Source of the DNA: Monodelphis domestica
Lineage: Eukaryota; Chordata; Mammalia; Didelphimorphia; Didelphidae
Length of the DNA stretch: 64,000 bases
NCBI RefSeq assembly: GCF_027887165.1
Contig: NC_077230.1
Coordinates: forward strand, 265,675,943 to 265,739,942
Direction of reading: 5' to 3'
The position numbers and the translations under genes were made by a program. Numbering within the stretch: the first letter of the stretch is position 1; each line of letters begins with the position of its first letter. Positions 57,900 to 64,000 of the stretch are shown piece by piece. The notes below the pieces were generated by a model. The model saw only the letters and a list, made by a program, of their open reading frames with translations, searched no databases and was not told where the DNA came from.

Positions 57900-59440
57900 G
57901 TAAATATTATTTACCACACTAGTTTGTAAACTCTCAAAGGACAGAGATTTTTCTTTTTCTCAGAGTATAGAACATAGTGTTGGGTATTCTGGAGGATAAA
58001 ATGTTTATTGGATGGATAGATATTGAATTCATCATATTATAAAACTGCTGCCAAAAGGATTTCTATTTTGAGGTAAGTCTTTCCAACTCTGAGATTCCAT
58101 GATTGTGTGAAATACTTGTAGAATGAAACAAAGTATGAATGGATGACTAATTTCAAAAGCTAGATCACCCTAATGAAAAATAGTTTTGATCTTAAGGGGG
58201 ACATTTCTTAAGAAATGAAAAATTTTTAATGAAAATTAATTTTAATTTAGTTTAGAAAAACAGAAACATAACTAGTTGGGTTATCCTCTTGCATTTTGCA
58301 AGTTATGAACTGGTATCACCATTCTCAAAAGAAAGATTGCGTAGCAACCGAATGAGTTCATTTATTTTTATTTTTAAAACCCCTCCTCTAAGTTTTAAGA
58401 TCTCCCAATTTTAAGGGCTGGATCCCACATTTGTCCATGAGGTGGCATTGTTGCACTTGCCCTCCTCAGTAAATTTACAGTCCAGGAGTCTCAAAACAGG
58501 ATTACAGAATCTTAGTCTCAGAGCTTGAAGGGCAATTGGACAGGAGCAGGAACACCTTTTATCATATCATCCAGCCCCATATCCAAAGAGAAGGCAAAAA
58601 GCTTGAGAGGGACTGAACGTTATTTTAATAATACAAGAATATTTGATATAACCAATTTAATGTACTAAGAACTGTGCCTTTGGGGAAACTGGATATGTAT
58701 AAGACTATATAGGAAAGTGTGCTTAAATGAATTGTGTCAATCAGCAAACATTTATTAAGGCTTATGATGTGCCAGTCACTATTCTAGGTACAAAAAGACC
58801 ACAAAGACAAAAATGAAACAGTCCCTGCCCTCAAAGAGCTTTTATTCTTATTGACAAAGACTATGTGTCAACAGATGTGAATATGTCAAATATATGAAAG
58901 ATAAATTATATATGCAAATGTAAGCATTAGCCCCTATCTCCTTTCTAATTTTATTCCTATTCAGAGTTGTGCCAACCCTCAAAATTCCCTTGCAGCCATC
59001 TGTTTACTTTAGCCAACTTCAGTCCAACTTTCTCTTCCCTTGAATCTATATCCAAGGGGTCTAAGAGTTCAGTCCTTTTTTTGACCTTTCTATTTTCAAG
59101 GTATTTTGTTCCACAATCTCATGACATTTATCCACAGTGAGGTCTGCTTTTTTTATCCCAATCTTTCATCGTTCCATCCTAACTCCACTTTCACACAGAG
59201 ATACTCTCTGCAATTTGAAAGTGCTAGTACCAGACATATGCATATGGAAAAATGTGCTAAAATGAGGGCTTTCTAGCTCCCCTTCATATTAGAAATGGGA
59301 GTTCTCAGGCACAATGAGGACAAATAAAAGTCCCTCTCCAAATACTCCCTCTAAATCAATAAAATCTATTCATCTTTTAGCAAAACTTTAGCAAACAGTT
59401 CATCAATCACATAACCACTCAGTGGATTGGCCTTTGGTAC
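57900..59440. other. HEPHL1 intron, L2 and unassigned repeat remnants
   Basis: An L2 3' tail near 57,925-58,020, and the unassigned ancient repeat at about 58,735-58,870 ('catttattaaggcttatg', 'acagtccctgccctcaaaga'). The rest shows nothing. Confidence 0.4.
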
Positions 59441-59654
59441 CTTTCTCCTCCTGCATCCAAATGCTGTTTCTCAGACTCCCAATTTTTGTTCGGTGCATAA
59501 TCCCATTCTAGCTCTTCTGCAGCGATGTAGAAGGTCCTTTTCATTCCATAGGGCTTCTCTAAAGCTGCCATGTTGCCACAGCCATTAACTTCATATATTT
59601 GCTTCATACCTCTTGAAAAGTGATCCATTGTGGAACAAAATACCTTAAAAATTC
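59441..59654 (-). CDS. HEPHL1: HEPHL1 exon: domain 4 type 1 copper ligands
   Basis: A 214-bp exon, phase 1 in and phase 2 out, encoding (G)IFKVFCSTMDHFSRGM onward to DAGGER. The Cys, the His five residues later and the Met five residues after that (CSTMDHFSRGM, about 59,594-59,626) are the C-x4-H-x4-M type 1 copper ligands of domain 4. 'TFYIAAEELEWDYAPNKNWE' follows, the start of domain 5. Acceptor TTCTCTTTCAG, donor GTACCA. The Met start at 59,628 of the open frame is not a real start. Confidence 0.95.
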
Positions 59655-60269
59655 CTGAAAGAGAACTTGTTTAGTATTTGTACAAGTGGTTGCTTGATTT
59701 TGTTATCAATAAATCCAGATATTTGTCTCCAAATTGAACTTAACCAATATGAAATCATCTAATTTCCCTCCTCCAAATTTCCTGTTTGGAATTCATTTGT
59801 GATAAAGACAAATAATTTGCTACCCTGAAGCAATTTTTCTGGGTCTTTTTTATTGTCATTCTTTGATTAATGTGTACATTATTTTTATGTCATCAATAGA
59901 ATATTACTATTTTGGATCATTCTAGTGTAGTATCTCACTTCTAAGACTCTGAAATTATGTGCTTCTCCCTAAAGGCAAATGTATTATTTTGCGCAGCCTC
60001 CAGCCAATGGAAAGTTTTCATCACTGAGGCCATGAACAGATTATGCCAGAATTGGATGAATTATAAAGGTTAAAAGGAAGATGGAGCAACCAGTTGTTTT
60101 ATCCCTCCATATCAAAAACATGAAGTGGTTTTTAAGCTTAATTGTGTGCTTATTACTATCATTAATCATTGCCATTACTGTTGTGCTAAATTAGCTAGAT
60201 GTTTTGAAAAATTATAAACACATGCTAATTAAATTCATCATCAGATTATGGAAAACCCAATTAAAATCT

Positions 60270-60745
60270 CTAGAGATATCCAAATAGGAATTCAGGAAAT
60301 ACCTCCAAGGAGCTCACAGTCTAATGGGGGAGGCAGTACACAAATAATTATGAACAAAACATAAATAAAAGATAAATTGGAGATAATCTCCAAGCTAAGA
60401 CATTTATATTAAGGAGGATTGGGACATGCAGAAAATGAGGATTGTAGCTAAGATCTGGAGAAACCAGGAGGGGGACACAAGGAGGAAAAGCATTCCAGAT
60501 AGGGAGCACAGCCAGAAAACATGTTCATGGTCCAGAAATGGAGTGTGAACAGAACAAGGAAGCCACCATAGGGCAGACTATATGGAAGGGAGTAAGGGGT
60601 AAGAAGACTGGAAAGTTTAAAAGGGACAGTCTAGGAAGGGCTGGAAAATCCAAATGAGGGATTTTATATTTGATATTCTACCTACAAGTAAGAAGAAGTT
60701 TTGGAATTATTGAATATGGGAATTTATATGGCCCAATCTGCACTT
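60270..60745 (+). repeat. Ancient interspersed repeat (family not assigned)
   Basis: 'aaggagctcacagtctaatg', 'aaattggagataatctcc', 'agcattccagataggga', 'gtaagaagactggaaagt', 'gggattttatatttgat'. This is the longest copy of the series also seen at 24,840, 33,340 and 58,735. Related text may continue at 61,500-61,700 beyond the SINEs. Confidence 0.55.
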
Positions 60746-60956
60746 TAGGAATATTAATTTGGCCCCTGAGTTAATTTGGAGAGAGAGACTGAATAGCAGA
60801 TCAACCAGGGAAGTAGCAGTGTCAGAGGGAAAATGGTGGGTATAAGAGAAATTACAAATGTAGGAAAGACACAAAATGGAAGGAAAAACAATAAAGGACC
60901 ATAGCTTAAGGAGTTGATTGGTGTGTCAAGAAATTTCTTTAAAGATGGAGAAAGGG

Positions 60957-61115
60957 TGAGTTGGGGGCACAGTGGATAGAGCACCAGACCTGGAGTTCGA
61001 ATCAGGCCTTGGACACTTCTTAGCTGTGTGACTCTGGTCAAGTCACTTGACCCTATTTGCATAGCCTTTACCCTTCCATTGTTATTAAGACAGAAAGTAA
61101 AGGTTTAAAAAATTA
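60957..61115 (+). mobile_element. tRNA-derived SINE
   Basis: GGGGGCACAGTGGATAGAGC head, 'gagttcgaatcaggcc', TGTGTGACTCTGGTCAAGTC body, AAGACAGAAAGTAAAGG tail. Confidence 0.85.
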
Positions 61116-61171
61116 TATATACATATATATATTAATCTACAGGGAGATGTTCCCATGGCAACTAAAGTACA

Positions 61172-61350
61172 GGGAATCTAGGTAAAGTAGTGGATAGAGT
61201 GCCAAGCCTAAGTCAGAGGACCTGGGTTCCAGTTTAATCTTAGATGCTTCCCGGCTGTGTGACCCTGGTCAAGTAATTTATTCTGTTTGCCTAGCCCTTG
61301 CCCTTCTGTCTTAGAGTTATTACTAAGACAGAAAGTAAAGGTTTAAAAAT
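61172..61350 (+). mobile_element. tRNA-derived SINE
   Basis: 'gtagtggatagagtgccaag', GACCTGGGTTCCAGTTTAAT, GTGTGACCCTGGTCAAGTAA, 'ttctgtcttagagttattac', and the same AAGACAGAAAGTAAAGG tail as the previous copy. Confidence 0.85.
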
Positions 61351-61383
61351 TATAAATTTATTTATATATGTATATATACATAA

Positions 61384-61427
61384 AGGTACTAAGATGGAAA
61401 GTAAAGGTTTAAAAATTATAAAGATAA

Positions 61428-61478
<51 letters not shown>

Positions 61479-61500
61479 CTAAGACAGAAAGTAGAGATGT
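61384..61500. repeat. Repeated SINE tails around a (GATA)n tract
   Basis: A further tail copy 'actaagatggaaagtaaagg' (61,388) is followed by about 14 GATA units (61,423-61,478) and yet another tail, ACTAAGACAGAAAGTAGAG (61,478). Tail units thus occur four times between 61,085 and 61,500. Confidence 0.85.
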
Positions 61501-62411
61501 TTTTTTTAAAAAGATGAAGATCCAAGCATATTTATAGTCAGCAGGGGCTGAATCAGAAGGGAGAGATTGAAGATCAGAGGGATGAGTGTAGGGGCAAACT
61601 CCAAGAGGAATCAGGAGGAGATGGATCAAAAGCATAAGAAGAGGGATTGGCTTAACAAGGAGAAGGGTCACCTTTTTTGCCAAGGATTAGAGTGAAGGAG
61701 GAAAGAATGTGGGATGACGTTAAGGGGCTCTGTCCTTACATTCCTTTCTTCACCACATCTTGATGAAGTGTGGTATAGGAGAGAAGAAACCCATAATTCT
61801 TCCTATCTGCGAGAACTTTCTTTAAAAGGAGCCACAAGGTCTTTGAAGTCAGGCACTGGCTCCCCTCTGCCCCATGGATAGATAATATCCCATGGAAGAG
61901 TATATGATGGATTCCTTTGCCATAAGGAGCCTGGGAGCAAAGCAACCTGCTCTTATCGGACCATTGGGCCACTGGATGATCAAATTATTAGAAGGCAGGA
62001 TTCCTTGAATGACCTACCAAGTAGTGCTACTGGTCAATCTCCTGGATGCATCATGGAGGGTCTGATGACAGAATTTCAATTGAGGAGAATAAGGAAAATG
62101 AGCTTTTCTTTAGGTCTAAAGTACTCAGCTACATGAGATGTGTCTTCTCTGGGAATTGGGCCACATCTTTTTCAGGGCTCTGCTTTATGGCTGGTTATGG
62201 TTCCTGAGGATCTTCATTTCCTTACCAATATGAAATCTAAGTTACAGTTCTAATACGTTACCCAGAGGAATCTCTAACTAAAGTCATAATAGGCAGAGCT
62301 AGACTCTAGTTGCTACTAACATACAAAGGAGTCATCCTTACACAGAGTACTCCATGGAGACACAGAACATCACAACAATTTGACCAAATAAGATCGAATA
62401 CACACATTTAC
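61500..62411. other. HEPHL1 intron, no gene
   Basis: Purine-rich text to about 61,720 that may belong to the unassigned ancient repeat. Nothing recognised from there to the exon at 62,412. Confidence 0.4.
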
Positions 62412-62624
62412 CTGCACGGTCTGGCTGCATAAATGCCGTTGTGGCCATATGTGGAAATAAAGCTAGAGTATCCCGGTGAGTCCCTCTCAGATGAACAGTA
62501 TTCCCTGGAAAATAAACTCCATGCATATCGGTGTCAGTGCCCATCCCAATCATATGCCAGGAAACTTTATCACCTTTGCACATATCCAGGCCTGGCTGAT
62601 TGCCAAACATGTAACCATTTACAG
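62412..62624 (-). CDS. HEPHL1: HEPHL1 exon: domain 4 first part
   Basis: A 213-bp exon, phase 1 in and phase 1 out, encoding (S)VNGYMFGNQPGLDMCKGD, then KVSWHMIGMGTDTDMHGVYF and ending FMQPDRA(G). The motif 'NGY.FGNQPGL.MC.GDKVSWH' is a hallmark of ferroxidase domain 4. The His of MHGVYF is the first type 1 copper ligand of this domain; the others are on the next exon. Acceptor TTTTTTTTCAG, donor GTAAAT. It is the most 5' HEPHL1 exon in the window. HEPHL1 is about 1,160 residues in human by memory, so roughly half of the protein is encoded beyond 64,000. Confidence 0.95.
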
Positions 62625-63020
62625 CTGAAAAAAAGCAAAAGGAAATAAGCAGTTATGAGTCTGAGGTACTACTGCAGATGCTGATAATATACTAGGGCAT
62701 CATCAGTGAAATATAGCCACTTAGGCTGAGCAGAAGGATTTGCATCCAATATCACAGATAAAAGTATAATATAGAAATTATTAAGGAATCTATGAAATAT
62801 ATAAAACCAAGAGCCATTCACCAACAGAAAAGTGGTCAAGGGATTTAAAGAGTTTTAAAAAGAAAAATTGCAACCACCTGAAAACATGCTCTGAGTCTCT
62901 AATAATGAGAGAATTTTTCATTAAAGCAATTCTGAAGTTCCACCTTATACTTGCAAATAGACAAACATAGCAAAAAGTGGGAACAATATTGGCAGGACTT
63001 TGGGAAGATATTTACATTAA
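62625..63020. other. HEPHL1 upstream intron
   Basis: No exon seen. L1-like text may be present near 62,810-63,000 ('gccattcaccaacagaaaag', 'aacaatattggcaggact'). Confidence 0.35.
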
Positions 63021-63024
63021 TAAT

Positions 63025-63290
63025 GGAGGCAGCCAGGTGACCCAGGAGATGAAGGGCTGGACTTGGGAGTCAGGGATACCTGAGTTCAGATCCTACCTCA
63101 CACACTTCCTCATTGTGTAACTCTTGCCAAGTCAATTAGTCTCTACATCTCTCAATTTCCACATCTGTAAAATGGGGTTAATAGCACTTATCTCCCCTGT
63201 TTGTTGTGAGGTTAAAATGAGATTTGAATTAAGTGCTTTGCAAACATTAAGGTACTAGGTAAATGCTAGCTAATATTAGTATTAATAGTA
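63025..63290 (+). repeat. CORE-SINE / MIR-type element
   Basis: Full layout: 'ggcagccaggtgacccagg' head, CTGAGTTCAGATCCTACCTC B-box region, 'gtgtaactcttgccaagtca', then TCTGTAAAATGGGGTTAATA and 'aagtgctttgcaaacatta'. A good example of the tRNA head joined to a CORE/MIR body. Confidence 0.75.
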
Positions 63291-63307
63291 ATAATAATGA
63301 TGATAGT

Positions 63308-63570
63308 ATTTTGTTGTTACTGTCTGGTCATTTCAGTCCTGTCTGACTCTTTATCTCTCCATCTGGGGATTTCTTGGCAATGATACTGCAGTAGCTTGCT
63401 ATTTCCTTGTCCAGCTCATTTAACAGATGAGGAAACTGAGGCAAACAGGGTGACATGACTTGCTCAGAGTCACACAGCTATTAAGTGTCTGAGGCTGGAT
63501 TTGAATTTAGGAAGATGAGTCTTTCTCACTCCAGTCTTGGCGTTTTATCCACTGTGCCAGCTTACTGCCC
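63308..63570 (-). mobile_element. tRNA-related SINE, second family
   Basis: 'agtcctgtctgactctttat', 'ttcttggcaatgatactgca', CAGATGAGGAAACTGAGGCA, CAGAGTCACACAGCTATTAA, 'actgtgccagcttactgcc'. Confidence 0.85.
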
Positions 63571-63639
63571 AATGATAATAGTAAGTGAAAATAATAATAA
63601 CAAATTAATAGTAGCAGCAATGATGATAGTAATATCCAT

Positions 63640-63960
63640 AATAATGTTTGGTAGAGCTATGAATTGATCCAACCATCCTGGAAAGCAATTTGGAATATAT
63701 AAGAAAATTGACTTAATTGTCCATAATCATTGACTCATCGTTTTTATAACTGTGAATATATGCCAAGAAAGCTCTAACATATATATGTATACATGTACAC
63801 ATGTATATCTATGTGCATATATACACACATACTATATCTATATATACTATATCTATATATCTCAACATTTTCAAAAGAGCCTTCTTTTTTTGTAGTTAAG
63901 ACTGAATGAAATTGAGTCCTAATCAGTTGAGGAATGGCTGAGCAAACTGTGGCAGGTAAA
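63640..63960 (+). mobile_element. L1 LINE 3' fragment
   Basis: 'tggtagagctatgaattgat', 'ccatcctggaaagcaatttg', and after a TA-rich stretch (63,778-63,860) 'cagttgaggaatggctgagc'. It may continue past the window edge. Confidence 0.65.
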
Positions 63961-64000
63961 TTTTTTTGGTAAAGATATTTTGTTTTACCAATTACATATA

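Noticed and set aside
59441-59628. Internal Met as a start of a separate short gene
   Set aside because: It lies within a HEPHL1 exon that continues upstream to a proper splice acceptor at 59,654.
1-64000. CRISPR array, operon, phage or other prokaryote-type system
   Set aside because: The repeats are eukaryotic retroposons and microsatellites. No regularly spaced repeat-spacer arrays or bacterial-type genes were seen.

Overview
The window looks like marsupial nuclear DNA. It has two vertebrate genes with GT-AG introns and one CpG-island promoter in an AT-rich background. The repeats are typical of marsupials: many tRNA-derived SINEs with A- and B-box heads, marsupial-type L1 3' ends, and old MIR/CORE-SINE, L2 and CR1/L3 fossils. 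No bacterial-type gene, CRISPR array or functional tRNA/rRNA gene was seen. The species cannot be fixed from the sequence alone.

Both host genes lie on the minus strand, in the order HEPHL1 then PANX1 along transcription. This is the neighbour order I know from human 11q21. From 37,002 to 62,624 there are ten consecutive 3' coding exons of HEPHL1 (zyklopen), a membrane-anchored multicopper ferroxidase related to ceruloplasmin and hephaestin. All ten join in phase into 536 complete codons plus a stop, about the C-terminal half of the protein: cupredoxin domains 4 to 6, the membrane anchor and a short tail. The 5' exons lie beyond 64,000. PANX1 (pannexin-1 channel) contributes its first coding exon (17,403-17,583) and a CpG-island promoter (about 17,400-18,300). 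No later PANX1 exon is visible, so positions 1-17,402 are probably intron 1. The region 18,300-37,000 is intergenic.

Region by region: (1) 1-17,402, PANX1 intron 1, with a complete-ended but decayed class I-like endogenous retrovirus (5,232-13,173, 4-bp target duplication, antisense to PANX1) that carries a nested solo LTR; (2) 17,403-18,300, PANX1 exon 1 and promoter; (3) 18,300-37,000, intergenic, with several L1 fragments including an L1-in-L1 nest, a Tigger-type DNA transposon remnant inside an L2, and a 3' ERV fragment whose polypurine-tract region resembles that of the big ERV; (4) 37,002-62,624, HEPHL1 exons and introns, with a foldback LTR-like element (52,212-54,360), a clean solo LTR (56,105-56,943), a CR1/L3 fossil and several young SINEs with perfect target duplications; (5) 62,625-64,000, upstream HEPHL1 intron.

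The two genes have unrelated jobs: iron/copper oxidation at the membrane, and ATP/ion release through large-pore channels. Their adjacency is conserved synteny, not an operon. I found no convincing new biological system. The most unusual items are the inverted-arm LTR-like element, a tetranucleotide tract filling almost half of the last 246-bp HEPHL1 intron, and an exact 96-bp intronic duplication. Family names and boundaries of repeats were judged by eye.
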